From: Thermaurantiacus tibetensis | GTDB lineage: Bacteria > Pseudomonadota > Alphaproteobacteria > Sphingomonadales > Sphingomonadaceae | Length of the DNA: 64,000 bases | Assembly: GCF_015354055.1 (NCBI RefSeq) | Contig: NZ_JACHTM010000004.1 | Coordinates: 283,902-347,901, forward strand | Direction: 5' to 3' | Shown: positions 24,184 through 34,270 of the stretch, in pieces | Position numbering within the stretch: position 1 is the first letter of the stretch | Layout of the letters: each line of letters begins with the position of its first letter | Translations under genes and position numbers: made by a program | Notes under the pieces: generated by a model | The model's input: only the letters and a program-made list of their open reading frames with translations | Told to the model about the DNA's origin: nothing | Databases searched by the model: none

Positions 24184-25711
24184 CCGTCCGGCCGGCCCAG
24201 GGCCGGCGCGCGCGGGTCTCCTCGCCCTCGCCCTCCTGCCCGCCGGCCTCCTGCCCGCCACCCCGCTGCCGGCGCAGCCCGCCGCCCCGCCATCCACGCC
24301 CGCGCCAGCCACGCCCGCGCCAGCCACGCCCGCGCCATCCACTCGGGCTGCCGAAGCGCCGCTCGGCCTTGCCGAGGTGCTCGAGTCCTCCCGCCTCCAC
24401 GCGCCCCAGGTGCTCGAGGCGCTTGCCCGCGTGCGCGCCGCCGAGGGCCGCCGCACCGAGGCCGAGGGCGCCTTCGACACCATCGTCTCCGGCACCGCCG
24501 AGACCCGCCTCTCCGGCACCTACGACGGCCGGCAGCTCGCTGCCTCGGTCACCCGGCCGTTCGCCACCCGGGGCGGCCAGCTCTACGCCGGCTATCGCGT
24601 CTCGGGCGGGGACTTTCCCACCTACGAGGACGAGACCTTCACCAACCGCGGCGGCGAGCTCAAGGTCGGTGCGCTGTTCGCCCTCCTGCGCGACCGCGCC
24701 ATCGACGAGCGCCGCTTCGGCCTGTTCCGCGCCGAGACCGGCATCGCGCTCGCCGAGACCGAGACGCTGCTCGTCGCGATCGCCGTCCAGCGCCGGGCGC
24801 TCGGCGCCTGGCTCGACTGGGTGGCCGCCGGCCAGAAGCTCCGGGTCTACCGCAACCTGCTCGCGATCGCCGAGGAACGGCAGGACGGCTTCCGCCGCCA
24901 GGTGCGCGAGGGCGCGCGCCCGCAGATCATCGTCACCGAGAACGAGCAGGCCATCCTCCGCCGCCAGGCGCTCGTCGTCGATTCCGAGCGCGCGCTCGAG
25001 GCGGCGGCGGTGCGCCTCTCCTTCTTCCTGCGCGGGGCCGACGGCCGGCCGCTGGTCCCGCCCGAGGCCCGCCTGCCCGCCGCCCTGCCGCCGCCGCTTC
25101 CCCTCGAGCCGGCCGGCCCCCGCCGCACCGCCCGCGCGCTGGACGCCCGGCCCGACCTCCGGGCGCTCGACCTCCGGCTCGCCCAGGCCACCGAGCAGCT
25201 CCGCCTCGACGAGAACCTCCGCAAGCCCCGCATCGACCTCAAGGTCGAGGCCTCGCGCGACATCGGCCTCGAGGGCCTCGGCGGCGGCAGCCGCTCCGGC
25301 ACCGAGACCAAGGTCGGCCTCGCCTTCTCGGTGCCGCTCGAGCAGCGCACCGCCTCGGGCCGGATCGCCGCCACCCGCGCCGAGATCCAGGCCTTCGAGC
25401 TCCGCCGCCGCCAGCTCGAGGAGGAGATCGCGATCGCGCTCGACGCGCTCGACGCCGACGTCCGCGCCACCCGCCGCCTCGTCGAGCTCGCCGCGCGCGA
25501 ACGCGAGGCCGCAGTCGAGCTCGCCCGGGCCGAGCGGCGCCGCTTCGCGCTCGGCGCGAGCGACCTCTTCCTCACCACCCTGCGCGAGGAGGCGGCGGCC
25601 GACGCCGAGGTCCGCGCGATCGAGGCGGTGCTGCGCCAGGCCGCCGCCCACGCCGACGTCGCCGCCGCCACTGCCGATCTCGCTGCGCTGGGCCTCCGCC
25701 CGCCGGCCTGA
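24173..25711 (+). CDS. TolC-family outer-membrane channel protein
   Basis: A 512-residue trimeric channel subunit completing the exporter. It has a signal peptide (residues 1 to about 35), a Pro/Ala/Thr-rich linker made of repeated TPAPA (encoded by a 15-base CGCGCCAGCCACGCC repeat at 24301-24330), then the TolC helical repeats. Typical pieces are PLGLAEVLESSRLHAPQVLEALARV, RPDLRALDLRLAQATEQLRL and RRFALGASDLFLTTLREE. It overlaps the HlyD gene by 11 bases. No obvious secreted substrate (RTX repeats, double-glycine leader) lies nearby. Confidence 0.92.
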   Translation: MAPDRPAGPGPARAGLLALALLPAGLLPATPLPAQPAAPPSTPAPATPAPATPAPSTRAAEAPLGLAEVLESSRLHAPQVLEALARVRAAEGRRTEAEGAFDTIVSGTAETRLSGTYDGRQLAASVTRPFATRGGQLYAGYRVSGGDFPTYEDETFTNRGGELKVGALFALLRDRAIDERRFGLFRAETGIALAETETLLVAIAVQRRALGAWLDWVAAGQKLRVYRNLLAIAEERQDGFRRQVREGARPQIIVTENEQAILRRQALVVDSERALEAAAVRLSFFLRGADGRPLVPPEARLPAALPPPLPLEPAGPRRTARALDARPDLRALDLRLAQATEQLRLDENLRKPRIDLKVEASRDIGLEGLGGGSRSGTETKVGLAFSVPLEQRTASGRIAATRAEIQAFELRRRQLEEEIAIALDALDADVRATRRLVELAAREREAAVELARAERRRFALGASDLFLTTLREEAAADAEVRAIEAVLRQAAAHADVAAATADLAALGLRPPA

Positions 25712-25829
25712 CGCCGGCCCCGGAAGCGCCGCCGCACGCGCGCCCCGCCCTCCCGCTCAGCGGCCCGTCCCGCGCCCCTCCCGCCAGCCGCCGGCCCCGC
25801 GACCGCGCCCGCGCCCGGGAGCCGGCCGC

Positions 25830-26895
25830 TCAGCGCAGGTCGCGCCGGCGCAGCGTCGCGATGTCCCCGGCCGAGAGCCCGAGGTTTTCGGCCATGAAGC
25901 GGTCCATGCCCCCCGGCCGGGCGTCGATCGCGGCAAACGCCGCCTCGAGATAGGCCCGGTCCACGCCCTGGAACACGCGCATCACCTCGGGCGGAAGCCG
26001 CGCCGGCGGCTGGCGGCTTCGGCCGGCAGGAGCGGTCGGAGAGGAGATAGTCGGCGATCGCCGTCTCGCGGCTCGCCCCCAGCGCAAGGAGGAGGAGCGC
26101 GGCGGCAACCCCGGTGCGGTCCTTGCCGGCCGAGCAGTTGAAGGCGAGGGGCGCCCGCCCTTCGACGAGCGCGGAACATGCGCCGGTCGTCCTGCGCGAA
26201 CCGGAACGGGAGCTCGCGGTAGAAGCCGGCGAAGACCGCGCGGGCGGCCTCTGCCGTGGGCGGCCCGCCGGCGAAGAGGGCGCCGAAGTCGGGCATCTCC
26301 GGCGCATCGTCGCGGGGAAGCGTGTCGCGCCCCTCGGCGAGCCGCGACGGGGCCGCCGCCCGCTCCGCGGTCGCGCGCAGGTCGCACACGGTCGAAATGC
26401 CAAGCCGGCCGAGGTAGGCCAGATCCGCGGCCGAGAGCGTCGAAGGGTCGCCAGAACGATAGAGGAGGCCCCAGGCCACCTGCCGGCCCTCGGCGGCCGG
26501 ATAGCCGCCGAGGTCGCGGAAGTTCTGGCCCGACTCGAGCGGCAGCAGCCGCTCCGCCACCACGAAGCTCCGCCCGTCGGCCGCGCGCAGGAGGAGATAG
26601 GGCCGCGGGCTGGCGGGCGCCGGCACCGTCGCCCGCCCGCCCGTCGCCCCGCGCGCCACCCGGCTCGCGCGGGTCGGCCGGGCATCCGGCCGGTCGAGGC
26701 GGAAGATGTCGACCCGCGCCGGCCCGCTCCACGAGACGGAAAGCGCGTCCCCCTCGCGCACCGGCTCGGCCGCGAACGGGGCGCAACCGCGGCCTCGCGC
26801 GCGCGGGCGGGTGCCGGGGCCGCCGGAGGGAGCGCCAAGGCCACCACCAGCGCTGCCGCGAGCGCCCCCAGCACCTGCCACCGTCCGCCCGCCAT
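25830..26895 (-). pseudogene. Tyrosine/serine protein phosphatase (PF13350 type), frameshifted
   Basis: Reconstructed across three shifts, this is a secreted phosphatase of about 350 residues. A signal peptide (MAGGRWQVLGALAAALVV) is followed by a beta domain, the family motif NFRDLGGYPA, LLYRSGDPSTLS, STVCDLRA, the active-site loop FNCSAGKDRTG with its cysteine and arginine, and a C-terminal LPPEVMRVFQGVDRAYLEAA. The pieces lie in different frames, changing near 26,780-26,800, 26,170 and 26,000-26,030. Each piece keeps good coding sequence, so decay is recent or the shifts are sequencing errors. It follows the broken TonB receptor gene by 35 bases. Confidence 0.85.
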
Positions 26896-26930
26896 CGGCG
26901 CCTCCCCTTGCACTCCTCCGCGCCCGCCCG

Positions 26931-29531
26931 TCAGACGTCGAACCTCACCCCCATCAGGTAGCGCCGGCCGATCCGCTCCACCTCCACCGGGAAGGCGGGC
27001 TCGTCCTCGAACACCACGTAGGTCGCATGCGTCAGGTTGGCGAAATCGGCGAACAGGATCACCTGCCGGGAGAGCGCGTCGCGCAGCGTCACGTCGAGGT
27101 TGCCATAGGCCTGGCGGAACTCGTCGCCCGCCTCGCCCTGCACGCCGAAGCCGCCGGGCGTGTCGGGCCAGTCGGAGCGCCACTGGCAGGCGACGCGGGC
27201 CGAGACGGGCCCCTTCTCGCAGAAGAGCGAGGCGTTCACCACCACGTCCGAGGTGCCGGGGAAGGGCGCGCCCTCGCGGCCCGGCGCGTCGAAGCTGCCG
27301 CCGAGCAGCGCGAGGTTCCCCTGGAAGCCGAAGCCGTCCCACGGCGCCGGCAGGAAGCGCCACTGCTGCAGGTAGGCGAACTCCACCCCGTAGAGCCTGC
27401 CGCGGTCGCCGTTGAAGGTCGAGGAGATGATGTAGCCGGTGCGGTCCACGCCCGGCTCGTCGTGGAGATCGGTCTCGTTGACCACCCGGCCGGTGTAGAG
27501 CACGTCGTCCACGAACCGCGCGAAGGCCGAGACCGAGGCGAGGCCCCCGCCCGGGGTGTCATATTCGAACGCGCCGTCGAGGCCCCAGGTGAGCTCGGGG
27601 CGAAGCAGCGGGTTGCCGCCGCTGATGGTGCCCGGGGTCGCGATGTCGCTGATGCTCGCTCCAGTTCGGATCTCGCCGAAGCTCGGCCGCGCGGTCGAGC
27701 GCTGCACCGAGCCGCGCAGCACCGCGTGCTCGCCGAGGTCGAAGCGGAGGTTGAGGTTCGGGAACCAGTCGCTCCGCGCCCGCTCCACCCGCGTCGGCAC
27801 CGGCGGCTTCCCGGCCGCCTGCAGGAAGCCGGCGATCTCCTGCCGCTGCCGCTCGAAGCGCACGCCCGCCACCACGGCGCCGCGGTCCCACGCGAAGGTC
27901 GCCTGCGCATAGCCGGCGTGGAGCCGCTCGTCGATCGTGTAGAGGTTGGCCTTTGGCACGTTGTTCGCCGGGCTGTCGACGCCGATGCCCTCGAGCTTGC
28001 CGAGGATCCGGGAGACGTCGCGGAACAGGCGCGGGTTGTCGATGGTGAGCGGGGTTTGGAACCCGCTTGGAAAGCGGGTCGGCCAGCGCGAGCGTGTCAG
28101 ATCGTCGCCGGGTTCAGGGTCTCGCCCACCCGCGGCAGGTTGGGCGTCAGCAGCAGCGTGTTCGAGGCGGCGATGGTGTTGCCGTCGATCGCCCGGTCGT
28201 CGATCTGCAGGCCGGCCTTCAGGGTCAGGCGGTCGAGGGTGCGGGCCACGTCGGGAAGGCCGGTCCAGCTCTTCGAGCGCGTGTCCTGCACCACGGGCAG
28301 GAAGATCTGGAAGTCGTAGGCAAGCTGGTTGAGGCACCCCTGCTCGGGCCCGCGCGCGAAGGTCCCGGCACCGTCTGGAACACGCGGACGATCGGGAACC
28401 GCCGGGCGCCCGACAGGTCATACTCGATGGAGGGCCGCAGCAGCCGGTTGTTGGCCTGCTGCAGCAGGATGGGACGGTCGGTCGTGTTCTCGGTCTCGGT
28501 GCAGTTCACCCGCCAGCCGACCGCCCAGCCCTCGCCGAACCGGTGGTCGCCGCCGCCGGTCGTGATCCAGTTGTTGCGGTAGCGCCCGTCCTCGAGCGTG
28601 CCGCGGTTCTGCACCGAGACCAGCGCGCCGCGCTCCGCGCCGCGCCTGCCCGCCGGCGCCGCGGTGAGGTGCTGGAGCACATACGGGTTGCGCTCTTCGT
28701 CGTCGTTGAACGCGGTGTAGGTGGTGCCGAGGAAGAGCCGGTGGTCGGGCGAGGGCTTCCGCTCGGCGCGGGCGAAGGCGCCGAGGTTCTCGCGGGTCAG
28801 GATGTCGTTGCGGAAGTCGAGGATGGTGGGCGCCCCGGCCGCGTCACAGGCAGCCTCGCGGTTGTCGCTGTTCTGCCGGCGCCGGTAGGTCGAGCCGCCG
28901 ATCACGAACCCGAGGCGCGCGGCCGACCAGGAGCCGCGCAGGTTCGCCTGCCGCTGGAGCCCCATGCCGAGCCCCATGATGCCGGTGCCCGCGTCGCCCG
29001 AGAGCGCGAAGCCCGGCTGCTCGAACAGGGACCAGGACCGGAGGTCGATCTGCCCCACCACCGCCTCGGCCGGGATCTCGGCGGTCAGCGACTTGCTGAG
29101 GGCGATCGCCGAGCGGAGCACGGCCGGGAATGGCGTCGAAGCGGAAGGCACGGGTCGAGCCGCCCTCGTCCACCCCGATCACCGGCACGCCGTCGAACTT
29201 CACCGCCGTCCAGCGGCTGGGCGCGCCGCGGACCCGGATGCAGCGCTCCTGCCCCTGGTCGCGCTGCACCGCCACCGCCGGCAGCCGGGCGAGCGCGCCC
29301 GCCACCGTCTGGTCGGCGAACCGGCCCACCGTGTCGGCGGCCAGGATGTCCACCCGGTTGATCGAGAGCCGCTGCTCCCGAAGCGACGTCTCCTGCGCCT
29401 CGAGGATGGGGGCAAAGACGACGATCTCCTCGGCCGCGGTTGCACCCCCGGCCGGGTCGGCCGGCTGTTCCACGGCCCGCGCGGCTCCCCCCGCAAGCAG
29501 CGTGCACAGGAGGAAAGACGCGCGCTGCCAT
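26931..29531 (-). pseudogene. TonB-dependent receptor (TonB-Xanth-Caul type), frameshifted
   Basis: Joined across shifts, this is a receptor of about 865 residues, the normal size for the group. The signal peptide (SFLLCTLLAGGAARA) is out of frame with its ATG at 29531. The plug has EEIVVFAPI, VGRFADQTVAGALARLPAV and RVRGAPSRWTAVKFDGVPV, and the barrel ends GRRYLMGVRFDV. Frames change near 29,520, 29,125, about 28,360 and about 28,095. The C-terminal 380 residues are intact. VDILAADTVGRFADQ and the LRSAIALSKSLTAEIP block resemble the Xanthomonas/Caulobacter carbohydrate-type receptors. It and the phosphatase behind it look like one silenced operon, unless the assembly is wrong here. Confidence 0.85.
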
Positions 29532-29596
29532 CACCTGCCCCCGTCGACCGCTGGCGGATGCCTGGCGGCAGGGCATGACGGCAGGATTGCGCGGGC

Positions 29597-30331
29597 GTGG
29601 CGAAGGCGTTGCAGCCAGTCCCGGGGCGGTCCTCCCGCACGCGCCCCCTTGCATCCGCGGCCGCGCCGGCGCAGCAGGCGGGCGTGCCCGCCTCTGCCCC
29701 TCCGCCCGCGCCGCTGTCCTGGTGGGACCGGCATGTCGTGCCGCGCCTCATCGGCCTTGCCTGCACGCAGGCGCCCATCATGCGGCGCCGCGCCGCCCTC
29801 GTGCCGCGCGCCCACGGCCGGGTGCTCGAATATGGGGTCGGCGGCGGCGCCAACCTCGCCTTCTACGATCCGGCCCGGGTCGAGAGCGTCACCGGCATCG
29901 ATCCGTCACCGCCCCTTCTCGCCCGCGCCCGCGCCGCGCCCCGCGCTGCCGTCCCGGTCGTCATCGAGCAGGGCGTCGCCGAGGCACTCCCCTTCGCGGA
30001 CGCCAGCTTCGACACGGTGGTCACCACCTTCACGCTCTGCAGCGTGGCCGATCAGGCGCAGGCGCTCGCCGAAGCGCGGCGGGTGCTGAAGCCCGGCGGC
30101 ACCCTCCTCTTCCTCGAGCACGGGCTGAGCCCCGATCCGGGCCCCTGCCGCTGGCAGCACCGGCTCGAACCGCTGTGGAAGCGGGTGGCCGGCGGCTGCC
30201 ACCTCACCCGCCCGGTCGCCGACGCCATCGCAGGCGCCGGCTTCCGCGTCACCGACGTCGCGCGCGGCTACATGGAGACGTCGCCGCGGTTCCTCGGCTG
30301 GATCGAGAGCGGCAGCGCCACGCCCGCCTGA
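29597..30331 (+). CDS. Class I SAM-dependent methyltransferase
   Basis: A 244-residue protein with a UbiE/Methyltransf_11-like domain. Motif I is VLEYGVGGGANLAFYD, followed by VTGIDPSPPLLARA (acid at the end of strand 2), ALPFADASFDTVVTTFTLCSV and RRVLKPGGTLLFLEHG. The C-terminal part WQHRLEPLWKRVAGGCHLTR resembles the methyltransferases that act on phospholipids or quinones. The annotated start is a GTG; the first 40 residues are low-complexity and the real start may be further in. It diverges from the broken TonB receptor gene. Substrate unknown. Confidence 0.85.
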   Translation: MAKALQPVPGRSSRTRPLASAAAPAQQAGVPASAPPPAPLSWWDRHVVPRLIGLACTQAPIMRRRAALVPRAHGRVLEYGVGGGANLAFYDPARVESVTGIDPSPPLLARARAAPRAAVPVVIEQGVAEALPFADASFDTVVTTFTLCSVADQAQALAEARRVLKPGGTLLFLEHGLSPDPGPCRWQHRLEPLWKRVAGGCHLTRPVADAIAGAGFRVTDVARGYMETSPRFLGWIESGSATPA

Positions 30332-30496
30332 GCCGCCGGGGGCGGGTGCCGCGCGGGCCCCGGGCAGCCGCAGGGCCGGAGGCTGGCGCGGCGCCGGTCA
30401 CTCGCGGAGGCCATGCTCGGCAAGGCCCTGCCCCCGGCGTCAGGCGCCGCGCCCCGCGCCTCCCCCCATGCTGCGCCGCCCGCTCCCGCGCGGGGC

Positions 30497-31126
30497 CTAG
30501 CGGTAGAAGACGTGGTTGCCCACCTGCGCCACGCGGGTCAGGCGCCAGCCGGGCTTCACGCGCGTGGCGTGGAAGTGGGTCGCCTCGCCCACCACCGGGC
30601 GCCACAGCTCCTCGCGCGCGATCCGGGCGATCGCCCGCGCCACCTCGAACGCACGGGCGTCGGCAGGCTTCGGAATGGCCCCGCCGCGCACGAAGCCGAA
30701 CTGCCCCGGCGCCTTCACCACCGCGCAGATGCTGCCGCCGAAGCGGCCGGCCTCCACCCGGTTCAGGATCACCTCGGCCACCGCGAGCTGGCCTTCCAGC
30801 CGCTCGCCCTTCGATTCCCAATAGACGGCCCGCGCCAGGCACTCGAACTCGGGGTCGTGCGGGCCCGCAGGCGTGCGCCGCACCTCGTCCACCAGCTCGG
30901 CGAGGCTCTCGGGGGCAATCCGCACCTCGGGGGCCTCGACCAGCGCTGCCTCGGCGATCGCGGGGTCTTCGACGAACGGCGGAACCTCCGCCGCAGGATC
31001 GAGCGTCTCGCTCGGGGTGCCGCCGGCCAGCCAGCGGCCGACCTCGGCACCGAAGGGGGCCTCGCTCGCTGCCACGAGCAGGACGGAAAGTCCCGCGGCC
31101 GCGAGGGCCCGCCACCAGTTCCTCAT
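30497..31126 (-). CDS. Cell-wall hydrolase, SleB/Hydrolase_2 family
   Basis: A 209-residue exported peptidoglycan hydrolase. An N-terminal signal or anchor (NWWRALAAAGLSVLLVAAS) is followed by a linker and then the Hydrolase_2 domain. This has LARAVYWESKGERLEGQLAVAEVILNRV with the catalytic Glu, then CAVVKAPGQFGFV and GEATHFHATRVKPGW near the C-terminus. The family cleaves glycan strands and is found in spore and non-spore bacteria alike. The gene stands alone, with nothing recognisable in the gaps on either side. Confidence 0.92.
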   Translation of the reverse strand: MRNWWRALAAAGLSVLLVAASEAPFGAEVGRWLAGGTPSETLDPAAEVPPFVEDPAIAEAALVEAPEVRIAPESLAELVDEVRRTPAGPHDPEFECLARAVYWESKGERLEGQLAVAEVILNRVEAGRFGGSICAVVKAPGQFGFVRGGAIPKPADARAFEVARAIARIAREELWRPVVGEATHFHATRVKPGWRLTRVAQVGNHVFYR

Positions 31127-31311
31127 CCAGGCACTCGTTCACTCGCCGGCCATGGGGCTGCTTCGGCTCGCCCTCCGCGTCACCCAAGGCGAAGGGGGAG
31201 GCCGGAGCGCGGCCAGCGCACCTCCGATCCAGCAGCCCCGCCCAGGGCTGCCGGCGCATGGCAGGCTCGGCCATGCCGCTGGTTCGCCATCGCCTGCGGG
31301 TCGTGCGGAGG

Positions 31312-31647
31312 TCAATCGGCGGCGGGCAGGCCCGCGACGAAGCGTGCGGGGTCCGGGACGGCGAGTTCGACGATCCAGAGATCGGGGTCGAAGCCGCGGG
31401 CCCTCGCGCAGAATCGCTCCACCCCTTCCTCCCCCGTCGCCGCCAGCCGCCACACCACCCCGCCCCGCGCGTCCGGCACCCGCTCGAACGCCCGTGGCGG
31501 GCCTTCGGCCGGGCGGTGGACGAGGACGAGCGCGCTGCCGGCCTCGTGGCCGCGCGCCAGCACGGCGGCGAACCCGCCGGCAGCGAACACCCGGCGGAGA
31601 AGCGCCGGCACCACGAGGCTCGCCGGCGGCTCCGGCTCCCCGCTCAC
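31312..31647 (-). CDS. DUF1491 family protein
   Basis: A 111-residue protein of the alphaproteobacterial DUF1491 family. It carries LVVPALLRRVFAAGGFAAVLARGHEAGSALVLV and a C-terminal FDPDLWIVELAVPDPARFV, both family hallmarks. Function is not known. It starts with GTG in a 4-base GTGA overlap with the thioesterase gene upstream, so the two are made together. Confidence 0.85.
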   Translation of the reverse strand: MSGEPEPPASLVVPALLRRVFAAGGFAAVLARGHEAGSALVLVHRPAEGPPRAFERVPDARGGVVWRLAATGEEGVERFCARARGFDPDLWIVELAVPDPARFVAGLPAAD

Positions 31648-32117
31648 CCGGCCTCGGCCGAAGCATAGCCCGGAAGCGAGGCCAGCGGGATGCGCGAGCG
31701 CATGAAGGTGCCCTGCCCGCGCGCCACCTCCTCGCCGTCGGCGGTGAGCAGGCGGCTCTCGGCGATCAGCACCCGCCTCCGGCCCGAGACCCAGGCGCCG
31801 AGCGCGACGAGCTGCCCGGCCGTCACCGGGCGGGTCAGGAACAGGTTGAACTGGGTCGTCAGCACGAACTGGTCTGGCACCATGGCGTTCGCCGCGTAGA
31901 AGGCGGCGTCGTCCAGCATCTTGAAGTAGATGGTGCCGTGCGCGGCGCCCGCGGCGTGGAAGTGGGCGGGCTCCACCTCGAAGCGGATCTCGGCGCGGCC
32001 CGGCGCAGGCAGCCGCAGCGTCGAGCGGAACAGCGCGTTGATCGGAGCAGAGGCGTAGAGCGCCTCGAGGCGCCGCAGATGCGCTTCGGTCGCGCCCGCG
32101 CCGGTTGCCGCGTCCAT
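31644..32117 (-). CDS. Hotdog-fold thioesterase, PaaI type
   Basis: A 157-residue protein with the hotdog fold of PaaI/YigI-like acyl-CoA thioesterases. It shows EPAHFHAAGAAHGTIYFKMLDDAAFYAANAM (the helix carrying the active-site acid), LTTQFNLFLTRPVTAGQLVALG and VARGQGTFMRSRI. It probably hydrolyses an acyl-CoA; the natural substrate is open. It is coupled to the DUF1491 gene. The 179 bases upstream are C-rich low-complexity DNA (CCCGCCGTCCCGCCGTCC) with no gene. Confidence 0.85.
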   Translation of the reverse strand: MDAATGAGATEAHLRRLEALYASAPINALFRSTLRLPAPGRAEIRFEVEPAHFHAAGAAHGTIYFKMLDDAAFYAANAMVPDQFVLTTQFNLFLTRPVTAGQLVALGAWVSGRRRVLIAESRLLTADGEEVARGQGTFMRSRIPLASLPGYASAEAG

Positions 32118-32296
32118 GCCCGGCCTCCTGTCCTGCCTGCCTCCTGCCCCCGTGCCCCTGTCCGGCCGCTTCCGGGCCCGCCCGTCCCGCCCTCCCGCCG
32201 TCCCGCCGTCCCGCCGCCCGCCCGGCCCGCCGTTCGACCGGCCCGCGGCCCCATCCCTCCCGCCCCTCCGGCCCGCCCGGCTCCGGGCGCGCGACG

Positions 32297-32872
32297 TCAG
32301 CCGCGCGGCTCCACCCAGCCGATGTTCCCGTCCTCGCGCCGGTAGACCATGTTGAGCCTGCCGGTTCCGGCGTTGGTGAAGAGAAGGGCGGTCGTGTTCC
32401 TGAGGTCGAGCATCATCACCGCGTCCGAGACGGTCGCCTCGGGGATGTCCACCTTGGTCTCGGCGATGGTGAGCGGGGCGTCACCCGGCTCGCCGTCCTC
32501 GGGCTCGGCGCGGAAGATGCGGTAGTCGGCGTTCTCGGGGATGGTGTCGGCCGCCACGCTGTCGAGCGAGGCGCCGTTCTTGTCCTTCAGCCGCCGCATG
32601 TAGCGCCGCAGCTGCTTCTCGATCCGGTCGGCCGCACCGTCGAAGGCAGCGTGCGCGGTCGCCGCCCGGTTCGAGCCCTTGAGCACCAGCCCCTGCATCA
32701 CGTGGCAGACGATGTCGCAGGTGAAGCTGTCGTGCGGCCCGGCCGAGAGCGTCACGTGGGCGCCGAGCGCGCGCGAGAAATATTTCTCGGCCATGGCGTT
32801 GAGCCGCGCCTCGACATGCGCGCGGAACGCCGCGCCGGTGTCGACCTGGTGTCCGGAGACCCGGATGTCCAT
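32297..32872 (-). CDS. hpf: Ribosome hibernation promoting factor, long form
   Basis: Pairs inactive 70S ribosomes in stationary phase. The 191-residue protein has the N-terminal S30AE domain ([21 protein letters not shown], then DAAFDGAADRIEKQLRRYMRRLKD). A C-terminal dimerisation domain follows, with ATVSDAVMMLDLRNTTALLF and GRLNMVYRREDGNIGWVEP, so this is the long HPF type. Its ATG shares one base with the dnaQ stop (TGATG), so it is translationally linked to dnaQ. The longer in-frame start lies inside dnaQ and is not supported. Confidence 0.95.
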   Translation of the reverse strand: MDIRVSGHQVDTGAAFRAHVEARLNAMAEKYFSRALGAHVTLSAGPHDSFTCDIVCHVMQGLVLKGSNRAATAHAAFDGAADRIEKQLRRYMRRLKDKNGASLDSVAADTIPENADYRIFRAEPEDGEPGDAPLTIAETKVDIPEATVSDAVMMLDLRNTTALLFTNAGTGRLNMVYRREDGNIGWVEPRG

Positions 32873-33591
32873 CAGCTCACTCCTTCCCGTCCATCCACCG
32901 CCGCGGGGGCGGCCTCGAGCGCCGCCCACAGCGGGTTCGCCATTTGGGCCACGAACGCGCGATGGCGCAGACGCTCGGCCTCGGGCACCTCGAAGTGCCT
33001 GACCGGCCAGGTCCGTGCCGGGCCCGGGGGCGGTGCCACGGCTGCCTCCAGGAGCCCGGGCTCGAGGTCGAAGCCCATCTGCCGGCCGCCGGTCAGCTCG
33101 ACATAGACCCGGGCAAGCAGCTCGGTGTCGATCATCGCCCCGTGCTTCACCCGCCGCGAGAGGTCGATCCCGAAGCGCTGGCAGAGCGCATCGAGCGAGT
33201 GCTTGGCACCCGGCAGCCGCGCCCGGGCGAGGTCGAGCGTGTCCACCAGCCGCTCCTCGGGGATCGGCGGCCGCCCTGCCGCCACGAGCTCGGCGTTCAG
33301 GAACTGCCAGTCGAAGCGGGCGTTGTGCGCGACGATGGGCGAGTCGCCGAGAAAGGCGAGGATCTCGTCCGCGCAGGCCGCAAACGGCGGCTTGTCGGCG
33401 AGAAAGGCGTCCGAGAGGCCGTGCACCCGCTCGGCCTCGGGCGGCATGGGCCGGCCGGGGTTGAAGTGGAGGTGGAGTGTCGCGCCCGTCGGCATCCGCC
33501 CGCGGAGCTCCACTGCCGCAAGCTCCACCAGCCGGTGCCCCTCGCGGGGGTCAAGCCCGGTGGTCTCGGTGTCGAGCACGATCTCGCGCAT
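32872..33591 (-). CDS. dnaQ: DNA polymerase III epsilon subunit (3'-5' proofreading exonuclease)
   Basis: Proofreads newly made DNA in the replicative polymerase. The 239-residue protein has exonuclease motif [13 protein letters not shown] (Asp7, Glu9), motif [15 protein letters not shown] and motif [18 protein letters not shown] with the catalytic His/Asp. The family C-terminal tail follows, which binds the alpha subunit. The start [10 protein letters not shown] is the family standard; the 13-residue longer version is not. Its 5' end overlaps coaE by 41 bases and its 3' end abuts hpf. The order aroE-coaE-dnaQ is conserved across alphaproteobacteria. Confidence 0.96.
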   Translation of the reverse strand: MREIVLDTETTGLDPREGHRLVELAAVELRGRMPTGATLHLHFNPGRPMPPEAERVHGLSDAFLADKPPFAACADEILAFLGDSPIVAHNARFDWQFLNAELVAAGRPPIPEERLVDTLDLARARLPGAKHSLDALCQRFGIDLSRRVKHGAMIDTELLARVYVELTGGRQMGFDLEPGLLEAAVAPPPGPARTWPVRHFEVPEAERLRHRAFVAQMANPLWAALEAAPAAVDGREGVS

Positions 33592-34270
33592 GGCCGGCCA
33601 AGAGATGCGCCTTTCGCCGCACCCTTGCAAGCGCTCCGGCCCCGCGCGCGAGGCGCTTCACCATCCGGAAGGTGAGGAGCCGGCCGCGCCCCGTCTCGAT
33701 CACCACGTCGGCCCGCCGGCGCTTCTCGGCATCGGGCATCTGGTGGGCGAGGACGGCTGCGAACTTCGCCGGCGTCATCCCCGGCCGGGCGAGCACGCGG
33801 GCGCGCTGCACCCTGGCCGGCGCGCTCACGACCACCACGAGGTCGACCTGCCGCCAGCCCCCGCCCTCGAGGAGGAGCGGCACGTCCACCACCACGAGCC
33901 GCCGCCCCCGGTTCGCCCGGAGGAAGGCCGCCTGCAGCCGCCCCACCTGGGGGTGGACGATCCGCTCCAGCCGCCGCAGCGCCTCCGGCCGGCCGAACAC
34001 CGCCGCCCCCAGCGCCCTGCGGTCGACGCCTTCCGGGCCCGTCGTGCCGGGGAAGGCCGCCTCGATCGCCGCCAGGGCCCGCCCGCCCGGGCCCTGCACC
34101 GCCCGCACCGCGGCGTCCGCATCGAACACGGGCACGCCCAGCCGGCGGAACATCCGCGCCACCGCCGACTTTCCCATGCCGATCGAGCCGGTCAGGCCGA
34201 GGATCAGCGGCCTCCCCGCCCTCCGCAGCCGCGCAGCCCCGCCCCCGCGCCCGGGCCCGCCCCGCCTCAT
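33551..34270 (-). CDS. coaE: Dephospho-CoA kinase
   Basis: Last step of coenzyme A synthesis. The 239-residue protein has P-loop [11 protein letters not shown] (25-35), then [21 protein letters not shown] and [12 protein letters not shown], then a [12 protein letters not shown] block. The ATG start overlaps the aroE stop as ATGA. It has a Gly/Arg-rich 20-residue N-terminal extension and a C-terminal tail that runs 41 bases into dnaQ. Both are atypical but in frame. Confidence 0.95.
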   Translation of the reverse strand: MRRGGPGRGGGAARLRRAGRPLILGLTGSIGMGKSAVARMFRRLGVPVFDADAAVRAVQGPGGRALAAIEAAFPGTTGPEGVDRRALGAAVFGRPEALRRLERIVHPQVGRLQAAFLRANRGRRLVVVDVPLLLEGGGWRQVDLVVVVSAPARVQRARVLARPGMTPAKFAAVLAHQMPDAEKRRRADVVIETGRGRLLTFRMVKRLARGAGALARVRRKAHLLAGHARDRARHRDHRA

